Counted from the first letter of the stretch, positions 34,750 to 45,900 are shown. The stretch is DNA of 64,000 nucleotides from Hyphomonadaceae bacterium UKL13-1 (GCA_001602435.1 CP012156.1:2438001-2502000), one strand, 5' to 3'. The notes: generated by a model from the sequence alone, not told the origin. Numbers and translations: made by a program.

Positions 34750-35113
34750 GAGTGTGCTTTCGGGCCTGCTGGCCTTCTCCGGCCCTATAGCGCCATTGCA
34801 TGGCAAACATCATCGCCTTGAAGGGCCGCAATAAGCCAATGCAAACCGCTGCGGTGAAAGGCAAAGCGATCAGGATTAACAGCCAAATTGGGGGCCGTAG
34901 GGCCAATTCGGCAATCAGGATGAAGGGCACACAAATGGCGCCGGCAGCCAGAATGACGAAAACCGCTGGGCCGTCACCCGCATCTTCGATCGTGAAGTCG
35001 GCCTTGCAGGACGGACAGCTCGCCTTGATCGTCAACAGGCCGTCAAACAGAGGCGCTTGCCCGCAATTGGGACACAGGCTGAGCAACCCTGCTTTCCACA
35101 CACTTACCGCCAT
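34742..35113 (-). CDS. DUF983 family membrane protein
   Basis: A 123-aa protein with an N-terminal zinc-ribbon-like pair of CxxC motifs (CPNCGQAPLF and CPSCKADF) and two membrane helices (AVFVILAAGAICVPFILIAEL and WLLILIALPFTAAVCIGLL). DUF983 genes are regularly found between ctaE and surf1 in alphaproteobacteria, pointing to a part in oxidase assembly, though the mechanism is unknown. Part of the minus-strand cox cluster; its end overlaps surf1. Confidence 0.88.
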   Translation of the reverse strand: MAVSVWKAGLLSLCPNCGQAPLFDGLLTIKASCPSCKADFTIEDAGDGPAVFVILAAGAICVPFILIAELALRPPIWLLILIALPFTAAVCIGLLRPFKAMMFAMQWRYRAGEGQQARKHTHD

Positions 35114-35226
35114 CTATTCCTGTCCAGTCACTCTGGTGCGTCAATTATGAGTTAGAGCGCCCCTCTTAGCACAATCGATCCCGCGCGCGGACAGGTTTTG
35201 CAGAAACAAGGGCTTGAAACGACAAA

Positions 35227-35248
35227 GGGCGGGAGTTGCCTCCCGCCC
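35227..35248 (-). terminator. terminator-like hairpin after ctaE
   Basis: A perfect 9-bp stem (GGGCGGGAG/CTCCCGCCC) with a 4-base loop, followed on the minus strand by TTTGTCGTTTC. It probably separates the ctaE transcript from the downstream DUF983-surf1 unit; a 25-base gap follows the ctaE stop. Confidence 0.7.
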
Positions 35249-35273
35249 ACTCGATTTTTGATGTAGCGCTAAC

Positions 35274-36314
35274 TTACGAGAAGGCTACGTAGATGAAGGC
35301 AAACAAGAACAGCCATACCACGTCCACGAAGTGCCAATACCAAGCAGCAGCCTCAAATCCAAAGTGCTTCTTCGGAGTGAAGTGGCCAGCCATCAGGCGG
35401 AACAAGCAGACTGCCAAGAAGATGGTGCCGATGATGACGTGGGCGCCGTGGAAGCCGGTCGCCATAAAGAAGGACGAGCCATAAACGCCAACAGTCTCAC
35501 CACCAAAGCCGAAATACTCGCCATGCAATGCATGCTGATATTCCAGAACTTGCAGGCCGGTGAAGCCCAAGCCCAACAGCACCGTGATGATCAAGCCCAA
35601 TTGCGCGGACTTACGATTGCCTTCTTGCAGCGCATGGTGCGCCCAAGTGACCGTCGTGCCCGACAACAAGAGAACCAAAGTGTTCATCAAGGGCAGATGG
35701 AATGCATCCAGTGTCTCAACGCCCGTTGGCGGCCATTTTGCCCAAGCCGAAGCGACTTCAGGAATGGTCGACAAGGTGCGCTCATCGGCAAACAAGCCGA
35801 CTTCAAAGAACATCCAGAACCAAGCCACGAAGAACATGACTTCTGAAGCAATGAACAGGATCATGCCATAACGCAGGCCAATGCCGACGACAGGCGTATG
35901 ATCGCCCTTGTGGCTTTCCTTGATCACATCGCCCCACCAGGAAGCCATGCAATAAAGGGTAAAGAGGAAGCCACCGACCAGAAGGATCGGGTCGCCCTTG
36001 CCCAACAACCAATACCATTGCTGCGACGTTTTGAAGTCGGCGATGGTTTTGGCTTGCAAAGCAGGATCAAGGCCTTGGAAGCCCGCATTGGCTTGCAGGC
36101 CCGCTTCAACGGCTTTCCAACCGCCAGCTAAGGCAGCCTTGGCAGCTTCTTCATTGGCGAAATAGCCTTGGATGACCGACAATGGGTCATCAACGAAGCC
36201 CTTCATGAAGATAACGGCACCAACGGCCAGAATGAAAAGTGCCAGTGACGATACAACCGGCCAAGGGCTCGGCTCTACGAGGTGGTAATCATGTTTTACG
36301 GCGGCGTGACCCAT
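35274..36314 (-). CDS. ctaE: cytochrome c oxidase subunit III
   Basis: Membrane subunit of the aa3 oxidase. The opening [17 protein letters not shown], the block [26 protein letters not shown] and the closing [19 protein letters not shown] are typical of subunit III. At 346 aa it is some 60-70 residues longer than usual because residues about 41-105, between the first and second helices, form a charged Ala-rich insert ([18 protein letters not shown]..., [17 protein letters not shown]) in place of a short loop. Downstream of ctaG in the cox cluster. Confidence 0.93.
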   Translation of the reverse strand: MGHAAVKHDYHLVEPSPWPVVSSLALFILAVGAVIFMKGFVDDPLSVIQGYFANEEAAKAALAGGWKAVEAGLQANAGFQGLDPALQAKTIADFKTSQQWYWLLGKGDPILLVGGFLFTLYCMASWWGDVIKESHKGDHTPVVGIGLRYGMILFIASEVMFFVAWFWMFFEVGLFADERTLSTIPEVASAWAKWPPTGVETLDAFHLPLMNTLVLLLSGTTVTWAHHALQEGNRKSAQLGLIITVLLGLGFTGLQVLEYQHALHGEYFGFGGETVGVYGSSFFMATGFHGAHVIIGTIFLAVCLFRLMAGHFTPKKHFGFEAAAWYWHFVDVVWLFLFAFIYVAFS

Positions 36315-36434
36315 GTTTTGGCCCTGTACTATGTCCCGACGCTATAGGCGCGGGAATCCCCAAGTTCATCTAGTCGTTTAGCGCGTTCTTGCCGAAAGAG
36401 GCAACCACAGAAAGCCGTTTTACTTCAGCTTCCT

Positions 36435-37016
36435 TCACTGTCTTGTCACTGGGGCATCCGCCCCACCAGCTTGTGCTTGTTCGATCCGTTTATCGCCTGC
36501 TTCAAAAAACGTGTAAGACAGGGTGACTTCTGTGACTTCATCGACATTGCGGTCGGTAGCCAGAGACGGATCGACATAGAAGATCACTGGCAATTCCATG
36601 CTTTCGCCCGGCTGCAGCGTGCGGTCTTGGAAGCAAAAGCATTCTAGCTTTTGGAAATAGGGGCCGACCTTATGTGGCGTGACATTATAGGTCGCGACCG
36701 CTGTAACGGGCCGATTGGACTCATTTTTGACCGTGTAGAAGGCCAGGCCATTCTCGCCGAGCTTTAGCGACACAACAGGCTTTTCGGGCTTAAACGACCA
36801 AGGCACGCCGGGCGCTACATTGGCGTCAAAGCGCACTTGAATGGTGCGGTTCAGGACTTTGCTGGCAGCTTCTGTGGCGACTTGCGTGGTGCCGCCATAG
36901 CCTGTGACCTGGCAAAACAGCTGATAAAGCGGCACTGCGGCATAAGAGGCACCCAGCATGGCCAAAGGTACCAGACCTGCGATCAAGCCGAAACGTGCTG
37001 TCTTGGTCATTGCCAT
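36435..37016 (-). CDS. ctaG: cytochrome c oxidase assembly protein CtaG/Cox11
   Basis: Inserts copper into the CuB site of subunit I. One N-terminal membrane helix (FGLIAGLVPLAMLGASYAAVPLYQLFC) anchors a periplasmic immunoglobulin-like domain with the copper-binding CxC in KLECFCFQDRTLQPGESMELPV, the Cox11 signature. 193 aa, a normal length. Lies between the small membrane protein and ctaE, separated from ctaE by about 120 bases. Confidence 0.95.
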   Translation of the reverse strand: MAMTKTARFGLIAGLVPLAMLGASYAAVPLYQLFCQVTGYGGTTQVATEAASKVLNRTIQVRFDANVAPGVPWSFKPEKPVVSLKLGENGLAFYTVKNESNRPVTAVATYNVTPHKVGPYFQKLECFCFQDRTLQPGESMELPVIFYVDPSLATDRNVDEVTEVTLSYTFFEAGDKRIEQAQAGGADAPVTRQ

Positions 37017-37027
37017 TTAGCGCGCTC

Positions 37028-37177
37028 CTAAAAGGGCTTGTTGAGGGCATGGCCTTGGAGGCGGACCATGGTGACCAGAAACACAATGGCGACAAAGCCA
37101 AAGAGGCAAATCGCAATCGCCAGACTGCGACGATTACGGGCAGCGATTGGGTCGAGGGGCGTCTTGTCGTTCATCAT
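37028..37177 (-). CDS. small single-helix membrane protein of the cox cluster
   Basis: A 49-residue frame between ctaB and ctaG. It begins MMNDKTPLDPIAARNRRSLA, then has one membrane helix (IAICLFGFVAIVFLVTMVRL) and a short tail QGHALNKPF. The double ATG has a poor ribosome-binding site, but the position, strand and 11-base gap to ctaG match the tiny conserved membrane proteins found before ctaG in many alphaproteobacterial cox operons. Function unknown; probably a minor oxidase-assembly or accessory subunit. Confidence 0.72.
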   Translation of the reverse strand: MMNDKTPLDPIAARNRRSLAIAICLFGFVAIVFLVTMVRLQGHALNKPF

Positions 37178-37250
37178 ACGTGCCTTCAAAACCTGTGAAA
37201 AAGTCTCAGTCGTGGAACAACCCTGTGGCGCTTAACGTAAGGCCAAAGCC

Positions 37251-38255
37251 TCAGCCGAACAGGGGTGTATGCAGGCCGAACCCATGTTCGACCAGCAATG
37301 CGGCAAACAGCGCCGTCAAGTAAAGTAACGAAAAGGCGAAGAGGTCGCGAGCAGGACGGTTGTCGATCTGCTTATCGGAATAAAGCGCACGGCCCTCTTC
37401 CCGGCCATCGGCATCGCCAGCGCGCGAACGATAAACCCGCCAAGCCAGCAGCAGGAAGACCAGCCCTGTCGAGACCGACACCCAAGCGTAAATCTGACCA
37501 CCAAGACCCGTCCAGACTGGAAGAACACCCACGATCACCAAGGCGATCGAATAGAGGAAAATCTGCAAGCGGGTTGAGGCGGGGCCTTTGGCCACTGGCA
37601 TCATTGGCACATTGGCCGAGGCATAGTCGCCCGCCTTATACAAGGCCAAAGCCCAAGAGTGGGGTGGCGTCCAGAAGAAAATGATGCCGACCAATAGCCA
37701 CGCATCCAAAGGCATGTCGCCAGTTGCGGCAGCCCAAGCCACCAAAGGCGGCAAGGCCCCAGCGAGACCACCAATCACGATGTTTTGCGGGGTCGAGCGC
37801 TTCAGCCACATGGAATAAACCACGGCATAGAAAAAGATGGTGAAGGCGAGCAGGCTTGCGGCCAAATAGCCCTTCGCGGTCAAGGCTAAGAGCAAGACCG
37901 AAAGAATGCTCATCACAATGCCCATGGCCAAGGCTTCGTCCTTATGGACAAGGCCAGCTGGCACAGGGCGCATGCGCGTACGCTTCATCAGGCCGTCAAT
38001 ATCGGCATCATACCACATATTCAGCGCGCCTGCCGCCCCGGCCCCCATCGCAATGGCAAAAATCGCCAAAGCCCCAAGGATCGGGTTGTGGCCACCCGGT
38101 GCACAGACATAGCCGACCACCGCCGTGAAGATCACCAGCGACATCACGCGCGGCTTCATCAGGTCGAGATAATCCTTCCAGTCGGCAATACGCCGTTTGG
38201 GCTGAACGTCACCGGGGTTTTGGCCGGGCAGATTTTGAGCGGGGATTTCGGTCAT
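37251..38255 (-). CDS. ctaB: protoheme IX farnesyltransferase (haem O synthase)
   Basis: Adds a farnesyl group to haem b to give haem o, the precursor of haem a for the adjacent oxidase. A UbiA-type prenyltransferase of 334 aa with about nine membrane helices; the first Asp-rich motif is LNMWYDADIDGLMKRTRMRP, and the second conserved loop is FWTPPHSWALALYKAGDYA. The N-terminal KDYLDLMKPRVMSLVIFTAVVGY is standard. Lies between ctaD and ctaG in the cox cluster. Confidence 0.95.
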   Translation of the reverse strand: MTEIPAQNLPGQNPGDVQPKRRIADWKDYLDLMKPRVMSLVIFTAVVGYVCAPGGHNPILGALAIFAIAMGAGAAGALNMWYDADIDGLMKRTRMRPVPAGLVHKDEALAMGIVMSILSVLLLALTAKGYLAASLLAFTIFFYAVVYSMWLKRSTPQNIVIGGLAGALPPLVAWAAATGDMPLDAWLLVGIIFFWTPPHSWALALYKAGDYASANVPMMPVAKGPASTRLQIFLYSIALVIVGVLPVWTGLGGQIYAWVSVSTGLVFLLLAWRVYRSRAGDADGREEGRALYSDKQIDNRPARDLFAFSLLYLTALFAALLVEHGFGLHTPLFG

Positions 38256-38332
38256 GATGGCTTTCTACGAAACACGCCCCCGAAGAGGACCTTCGGGAGC
38301 GTGTAAAGTCCGGTTAAGTACCGAGGTTAGGA

Positions 38333-40896
<2,564 letters not shown>

Positions 40897-41305
40897 ATGA
40901 TGCTCCCCTTAACCACGTCAAAGCACATGACGTGGCCTCATCGAACCGAAATAGCTCTCTGAGACCATTTGTCACGCGCGTCGATGTGTACAAATTGTCG
41001 CAGGGCAACAAAGAGTCGCCCTAATCAAACAAGGCCATAACACGCCTAGGCGGCGGGGGGAAAGTGGGGCGACACATTGGAAACACCTTGCTTTTCAGTA
41101 AGCCCTGAGGTGCCTTTACGGTAGGCAAGCCGCTCGCTTTGGTTTCATTCGCCCAGCTTAAACGCGGAAAATTGCTAAATTCGGCTCAAGACAAAAGGAA
41201 TTGCGATAAACGCGATGCCCGACGAGCCAGTCGGGTTGGCTGTATCCCTCGTTTGCATTGCCGCCAACACTGCTTAAGTCTTAAGTCGTGTTGGAAGGAA
41301 TACCC
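40897..41305. promoter_or_regulatory. ctaC/tldD divergent promoter region
   Basis: A 409-base spacer between divergent ctaC and tldD. It contains a hairpin (40913-40935) just before ctaC and one GAGTC site (41013-41017). I see no reading frame and no other repeat. The ctaC promoter and that of tldD must both lie here. Confidence 0.5.
40913..40935 (-). promoter_or_regulatory. inverted repeat in the ctaC leader
   Basis: CCACGTCA and its exact reverse complement TGACGTGG, separated by seven bases, 16 bases before the ctaC ATG and abutting the AAGGGGAG ribosome-binding site. It may be an operator or a leader hairpin limiting translation. Confidence 0.45.
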
Positions 41306-42736
41306 ATGACTGAGCAGACGATTGAGCAAACCCTAGCCCCCCTTTCGGAATTGGCCCTAGCTGCTGGCTCGGAAGCGGTCTTGAAAGAAGCTCTTCACCA
41401 TGCCGATGATGGGGAATTATTCCTGGAGCGCGCCCGTGGCGAAAGCTTTTTGTGGGATGATGGTCGTTTAAAATCAGCATCTTATGATTCAGATGAGGGT
41501 TTTGGTTTGCGGGTGGTTGCTGGTGAAGCAGCTGGTTACGCCCATGCGAACGAATTATCCAACGCCTCGCTTAAGCGGGCTGCGGCCGCCGCTAGCATCG
41601 CCAAACGCGGCCATTCTGGCACGCTGGCAGAAGCCCCGGCCCGCACCAATGCAAAGCTCTACAGCGACAGCGATCCGCTTTCTGCGCCCAGCTTTGAAGC
41701 CAAAATCGCGACCTTGGCCGAGATTGACGCCTATGTGCGGGCCAAGGACTCACGGGTTGTTCAAGTTTCTGTGTCGCTGGCCGCTTCCCGCAAAGAAATC
41801 GCCATTGTGCGCCTCGATGGTGACGTGCGCACCGACACCCGGCCTTTGGTGCGCGTCAATGTTTCTGTCACCGCTGAAAAAGATGGTCGGCGCGAAAATG
41901 GCTCAGCGGGTGCCGGTGGCCGAGCCGATTATGCGCAATGGATCGAAGAGGGACATCTCAAAGCTCTCGCCGATGAAGCGCTACGCGTCGCCTTGGTCAA
42001 TCTGGACGCGATCCCCGCCCCCGCTGGCGAAATGGATGTGGTTTTAGGCCCTGGGTGGCCCGGTATCCTCTTGCATGAAGCGGTAGGTCATGGGCTTGAA
42101 GGCGATTTTAACCGCAAGGGCACCTCGGCTTTTGCTGGCATGATTGGCCAGCGCGTCGCCTCGCCCGGCGTCACCGTTGTCGATGATGGCACTTTGGCCA
42201 ACCGCCGAGGTTCTTTAACCATTGATGACGAAGGCACACCAACCCAGCGCACCGTTCTGATCGAAGACGGCATTCTGGTCGGCTATCTGCAAGATCGGAT
42301 GAATGCACGCCTGATGGGCGTTGCGCCCACCGGCAATGGCCGCCGCGAAAGCTATGCCCACAGCCCCATGCCGCGCATGACCAATACGACGATGGAATCC
42401 GGCTCGATGGACCCGGCTGAGATTGTCGCCAGCCTCAAGCGCGGCATTTATGCCACCAATTTTGGTGGCGGCTCGGTCGACATCACCTCTGGCAAGTTCG
42501 TCTTCCAATGTACCGAGGCCTATTTGGTTGAGAATGGGAAGATTATTGCGCCCGTCAAAGGCGCCAGCCTGATTGGTGACGGCCCAACCTCGCTCACCAA
42601 AATCTCGATGATTGGCAATGATGCGGCGCTGGATAATGGTGTCGGCACTTGCGGCAAGGCCGGCCAATCCGTCCCCGTCGGCGTCGGCCAACCCACCCTG
42701 CGCATCGGCGGCCTAACCGTGGGCGGCGCGGGGTAA
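41306..42736 (+). CDS. tldD: TldD metalloprotease
   Basis: TldD, with TldE/PmbA, forms a zinc metalloprotease that matures microcin-type peptides and degrades CcdA. The 476-aa protein has the HExxxH-type motif at 257-262 (LHEAVGHGLEGDF), and downstream the Cys ligand region FVFQCTEAYLVENG. The ATG at 41306 has GGAAGGAA five bases upstream, which decides the start. No pmbA/tldE gene is near. Cytoplasmic. Confidence 0.94.
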   Translation: MTEQTIEQTLAPLSELALAAGSEAVLKEALHHADDGELFLERARGESFLWDDGRLKSASYDSDEGFGLRVVAGEAAGYAHANELSNASLKRAAAAASIAKRGHSGTLAEAPARTNAKLYSDSDPLSAPSFEAKIATLAEIDAYVRAKDSRVVQVSVSLAASRKEIAIVRLDGDVRTDTRPLVRVNVSVTAEKDGRRENGSAGAGGRADYAQWIEEGHLKALADEALRVALVNLDAIPAPAGEMDVVLGPGWPGILLHEAVGHGLEGDFNRKGTSAFAGMIGQRVASPGVTVVDDGTLANRRGSLTIDDEGTPTQRTVLIEDGILVGYLQDRMNARLMGVAPTGNGRRESYAHSPMPRMTNTTMESGSMDPAEIVASLKRGIYATNFGGGSVDITSGKFVFQCTEAYLVENGKIIAPVKGASLIGDGPTSLTKISMIGNDAALDNGVGTCGKAGQSVPVGVGQPTLRIGGLTVGGAG

Positions 42737-42739
42737 GAT

Positions 42740-42771
42740 TTGACTTGATTTGTGTACACAAAATGTGTATG
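42740..42771 (+). promoter_or_regulatory. brnTA promoter/operator
   Basis: A -35-like TTGACT (42740-42745) is followed by the perfect 14-base palindrome TTTGTGTACACAAA (42749-42762) and then TGTGTAT in the -10 position. BrnA is known to repress its own operon, so the palindrome between the promoter elements is a likely operator. It is about 135 bases upstream of brnT. Confidence 0.5.
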
Positions 42772-42905
42772 GATTATTTTGACGGCGTTTAGTCTGTATC
42801 CCATCAGCCAAAGACCATGCTGATGGGTCAGCGTAACCAATTGTGCGGCCACACGGGGGTCAATTCGTCACCTTGGCGAGAAGACCGGCACATACGGTTA
42901 CGCCG

Positions 42906-43199
42906 ATGGAATTTGAGTGGGATGACGAGAAATACCGACTGAATCTGAACAAGCATGGCGTAGATTTCGTCGATGCTATTCTAATCTTTGAGAATGATGT
43001 CCTATCTGCTGTCGATCGGCGACGCGATTATGGTGAAGTACGCGTTCGATCGATTGGCTTAGTAGACGATGATTGTTTTGTCGTCGTCCATACCCAACGC
43101 GGCAATTCATTGCGCCTAATAAGCGCTTGGAAAGGTGGAGCGGATGAGCGTGAACTCTTTCGTGCGTATGTCTCTGGAAGAGGCACGAGCCAAACGTGA
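42906..43199 (+). CDS. brnT: BrnT ribonuclease toxin
   Basis: The RelE-like toxin of the type II BrnT/BrnA system, which cleaves RNA and stops translation. The 97-aa protein has the BrnT opening FEWDDEKYRLNLNKHGVDFVDA and the RHS-like residues in YGEVRVRSIGLVDDDCFVVVHTQR, LRLISAWKGGADERELF. The frame reaches back to 42843, but the ATG at 42906 starts the conserved domain. It overlaps brnA by 56 bases, in the usual toxin-first order. Confidence 0.93.
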   Translation: MEFEWDDEKYRLNLNKHGVDFVDAILIFENDVLSAVDRRRDYGEVRVRSIGLVDDDCFVVVHTQRGNSLRLISAWKGGADERELFRAYVSGRGTSQT

Positions 43200-43419
43200 T
43201 CGTGGCGAAACCCGAACACGCGAAGACGCGCCCATTGGCCCATCCCTCGGCCCCGACTTCTGGGCGGATGCCGTCTTGGTTGAACCGCAGGGTCGGAAAT
43301 CCGTGCATTTACGCCTGCAAGCAGAGGTCTATGACTTCTTCGTCGCGCAAAGTGGTGGCAAGGGACATATCAAGAAAATGCAGCAAGTCCTCAAAGCTTA
43401 TGTGGATGCCCACAAGTAA
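43144..43419 (+). CDS. brnA: BrnA antitoxin
   Basis: Antitoxin and autorepressor of the BrnT/BrnA pair. The 91-aa protein ends in a ribbon-helix-helix-like segment (GRKSVHLRLQAEVYDFFVAQ, GHIKKMQQVLKAYVDAHK) for DNA binding, while the N-terminal part (SVNSFVRMSLEEARAKRDRG) would wrap the toxin. The ATG at 43144 has GGAG upstream; a GTG three codons earlier is possible. Starts within brnT. Confidence 0.92.
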   Translation: MSVNSFVRMSLEEARAKRDRGETRTREDAPIGPSLGPDFWADAVLVEPQGRKSVHLRLQAEVYDFFVAQSGGKGHIKKMQQVLKAYVDAHK

Positions 43420-43526
43420 GGTGGCATTTGGTCGAAGTTTTGCCTGTGTCATCAAGCCGTCGTGCCATGGCCTTAAGGCGGTTTTGCCCGTAAACTAACG
43501 GCGCTTTCACTTTGAGGAGAAGCCAA

Positions 43527-43952
43527 ATGTCGTTTAATGTTCAAGAATTACTCACCAAAGTCGGCGGTGCCGATTTCCTCAAAACCCTCGGCGACAAAGT
43601 CGGCCTTGAAGCCGAACGCGCCCAAAGCCTAGCGGCTGACCTGTTGGCCCATGCCAAAGAAAGCGGTGGCGATATCATGGGTTCTGCCCAGATCATCGCA
43701 GAAAAAACCGGCCTGCCGCTGGAGCAAGTGCAAGGTGTGGCCGCAGGCCTCTCCACCAGCCTCGGCGCAAAGGCTGCCGAATTGACCGGGGCGGCGCAAA
43801 CTTTTGTTGGCGACATGCTGGGCAAGCTGAAAGACACCCCCCTGTCGGGCATGGTCGCCAGCCTCGACAAGGACGGCGATGGCAATCCCGTCAATGAACT
43901 CACCGACATGGCCAAGAATGCTTTGGGCGGTCTTTTCGGCTCCAAGAAGTAG
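43527..43952 (+). CDS. hypothetical helical protein with EF-hand-like loop
   Basis: A 141-aa protein I do not recognise. It is predicted almost fully helical with Ala/Gly/Leu-rich repeats (VGGADFLKTLGDKVGLEAERA, GLPLEQVQGVAAGLSTSLGA), no signal peptide or membrane helix, and near the C-terminus a DKDGDGNPVNEL loop that fits a calcium-binding EF-hand/dockerin-type pattern. The tail AKNALGGLFGSKK is Gly-rich. The ATG at 43527 has GAGGAGA ten bases upstream. Single gene between brnA and mscS. Calcium binding is inference from the loop only. Confidence 0.65.
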   Translation: MSFNVQELLTKVGGADFLKTLGDKVGLEAERAQSLAADLLAHAKESGGDIMGSAQIIAEKTGLPLEQVQGVAAGLSTSLGAKAAELTGAAQTFVGDMLGKLKDTPLSGMVASLDKDGDGNPVNELTDMAKNALGGLFGSKK

Positions 43953-44067
43953 CAATTCCCGGTGGGCGCGGCAGATCTCTGTCGCGCTCGCTTGACCCTC
44001 CAGCCAAAACCCAGAAATTGGCCTAGGATTTCATCCAAGATGGCGATTTGGCTAGGACCCTCCCCTC

Positions 44068-44892
44068 ATGACCCAGATTGAAACCGATATTTTGCCCACA
44101 CTCGTCAAGACGGGCATGGAAACCGCCGTCAATCTCGGTTTGAAAGCAATGGGCGCAATTGCCCTTTGGTTCATTGGCCGCTGGGTGATTGGCTTGATCG
44201 GTCGGGCCATTACGCGCGCCCTACTTCACAATGCGATGGATCGCACGATCAAGACATGGATCGGCTCCATCGTCACCATTGGCCTCAACATCTTTCTGGT
44301 CATCGCGATCCTCAATGTCTTTGGCATTGAGACAACCAGCTTGGCAGCCTTGGTGGCGGCGGCAGGCCTAGCCGTTGGGGCGGCTTGGTCGGGACTATTG
44401 GCCAATTTCGCGGCAGGGGTGTTCCTGATCCTGTTTAAACCGTTCAAAGTAGGCGACTTCATTACTGCAGCTGGGGTCACAGGCACGGTTACCGAGATCG
44501 GCATGTTTGCGACGACGCTCAATACGCTGGAAAATGTGCGCACCATCATTGGCAATAATGCGGTCTCCACCGCCATTATTCAGAATTACTCAGCCAATCC
44601 CTATCGGGCGGTAGATTTGCGCGTGCAATTGGCCGCCAGCGTCAGCGCCGATGACGCAATGGCTTTGCTGCTCAAGTCGGTGGCAGCCATTCCCAACGTG
44701 ATCGCAAACCCGGCACCAGTGATTGAGATCATTGAATTTACAGAATCTGGCCCCAAGCTTTTGGTCCGCCCCTTCTGCCATAATGATCATTATTGGCAGG
44801 TGGTGTATGACACGCACAAAGCTATTGCCGCGACCTTTGGCGATGCAGGCTTCCCACAGCCTTCGGTCGCCCGCGCGGTCAAAAACGTCTGA
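44068..44892 (+). CDS. small-conductance mechanosensitive channel (MscS family)
   Basis: A 274-aa inner-membrane channel releasing solutes on osmotic down-shock. Three N-terminal helices are visible, the third being the pore-lining TM3 with small residues (LAALVAAAGLAVGAAWSGLLANFAAGVFL region), followed by the beta domain (FKVGDFITAAGVTGTVTEIGMFATTLNT) and the C-terminal alpha/beta domain. This is the size of E. coli MscS, without extra helices. Stands alone, with the isochorismatase-like gene 22 bases downstream. Confidence 0.93.
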   Translation: MTQIETDILPTLVKTGMETAVNLGLKAMGAIALWFIGRWVIGLIGRAITRALLHNAMDRTIKTWIGSIVTIGLNIFLVIAILNVFGIETTSLAALVAAAGLAVGAAWSGLLANFAAGVFLILFKPFKVGDFITAAGVTGTVTEIGMFATTLNTLENVRTIIGNNAVSTAIIQNYSANPYRAVDLRVQLAASVSADDAMALLLKSVAAIPNVIANPAPVIEIIEFTESGPKLLVRPFCHNDHYWQVVYDTHKAIAATFGDAGFPQPSVARAVKNV

Positions 44893-44914
44893 CTTGAAAA
44901 CTTAGGAGCATTCC

Positions 44915-45616
44915 ATGGCCCAGCCCCCACTCTCGTTTGAACCAACTATGGTGTGTGAAGACCTGACCGCGCGGCAAATGTATGCGCGGGTTAAGGCCAA
45001 TCCAAATCGCGCCAAATTTGGCATTGGTGCCAAGCTAGCCATCGTCAATATCGACTTCCAACAGGCCTATACGCGGCCGGACCTGTTCCCCAACACCTCT
45101 TACGTGACCGATCCGCGTCAGATTGAGCATACCAATCGTATCAGCGCCTTGGCGCGTGCCGCTGGCATGCCCGTCATCTGGACCCGTGTGGCCTATAAGC
45201 CTGACGCAGGCGATGCAGGCGTTTGGGGCACGCGCACCAATACGCCCGACAGCTTGCAAAACATCAAATATGAGAGCGAGCGCCACCAGTTCGACCCCCG
45301 CTGCGAAATCGATCATAATGTCGACCTTACCTATACCAAGCGTATGCCATCGGCCTTTTTTGAGACCCAACTTGCAAGCTATCTCGTCTGGCATAAGGTC
45401 GACACGCTGGTGATCACCGGCGGCTCAACATCGGGCTGCGTGCGTGCCACGGCGGTGGATAGCCTCAGCCACGGCTATCGCACCATCGTGGTGGAAGAAT
45501 GCGTCGCCGATAAGCACGAAAGCTATCACTTCGCCAATTTGACCGACCTCTTGTTGAAATATGCCGATGTGGTGGGCGTCGCGGAGATTGACGCCTGGTT
45601 TGCGGGTCGGGGGTGA
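44915..45616 (+). CDS. isochorismatase-like cysteine hydrolase (N-carbamoylsarcosine amidase type)
   Basis: A cytoplasmic amidohydrolase of 233 aa. The catalytic triad of the superfamily is present: Asp47 in IVNIDFQQAY, Lys about 142 in LTYTKRMPSAFFET, and Cys175 in GGSTSGCVRATAVDS. The long N-terminus and wording resemble N-carbamoylsarcosine amidases rather than EntB or nicotinamidase. It starts 22 bases after mscS. A polysaccharide-deacetylase-like (allantoinase-related) gene lies 2.4 kb away, so a shared role in degrading a ureide or similar compound is possible but unproven. Confidence 0.82.
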   Translation: MAQPPLSFEPTMVCEDLTARQMYARVKANPNRAKFGIGAKLAIVNIDFQQAYTRPDLFPNTSYVTDPRQIEHTNRISALARAAGMPVIWTRVAYKPDAGDAGVWGTRTNTPDSLQNIKYESERHQFDPRCEIDHNVDLTYTKRMPSAFFETQLASYLVWHKVDTLVITGGSTSGCVRATAVDSLSHGYRTIVVEECVADKHESYHFANLTDLLLKYADVVGVAEIDAWFAGRG

Positions 45617-45637
45617 GAGTTTTACCGAGACTAAGTT

Positions 45638-45784
45638 CTCTCCCCTCTCCCTCTGGGAGAGGGGACGGGGGTGAGGGCCTGGGCGCAAAATCTTATTGTG
45701 TTTTGGAGTTTAGGTGCAGAAATCAACCCTGCGGGATTGTGGGGTGAGCCCTCACCCCAACCCCTCTCCCAGAGGGAGAGGGGC
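45638..45784. repeat. composite inverted repeat with CCCTCTCC/GAGAGGGG ends (copy 2)
   Basis: Arms CTCCCCTCTCCCTCTGGGAG...GGGGTGAGGGC and its inverse (AGCCCTCACCCC...GGGAGAGGGG) face each other across about 70 bases, with GGGCGCAAAA just inside the left arm. Same organisation as 19977-20144. It lies between convergent genes and could also end transcription. Confidence 0.7.
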
Positions 45785-45900
45785 TTTTCCGCCCTTAGCT
45801 AAAAGAACACTTGGAACGGCTCTACGCCTCGCTGTGCTCGCATCAGAGCCGCCCGACCATTCTTATTGCCTAAGCTGGGGTGTCAAAGGGTACCCCCCCC

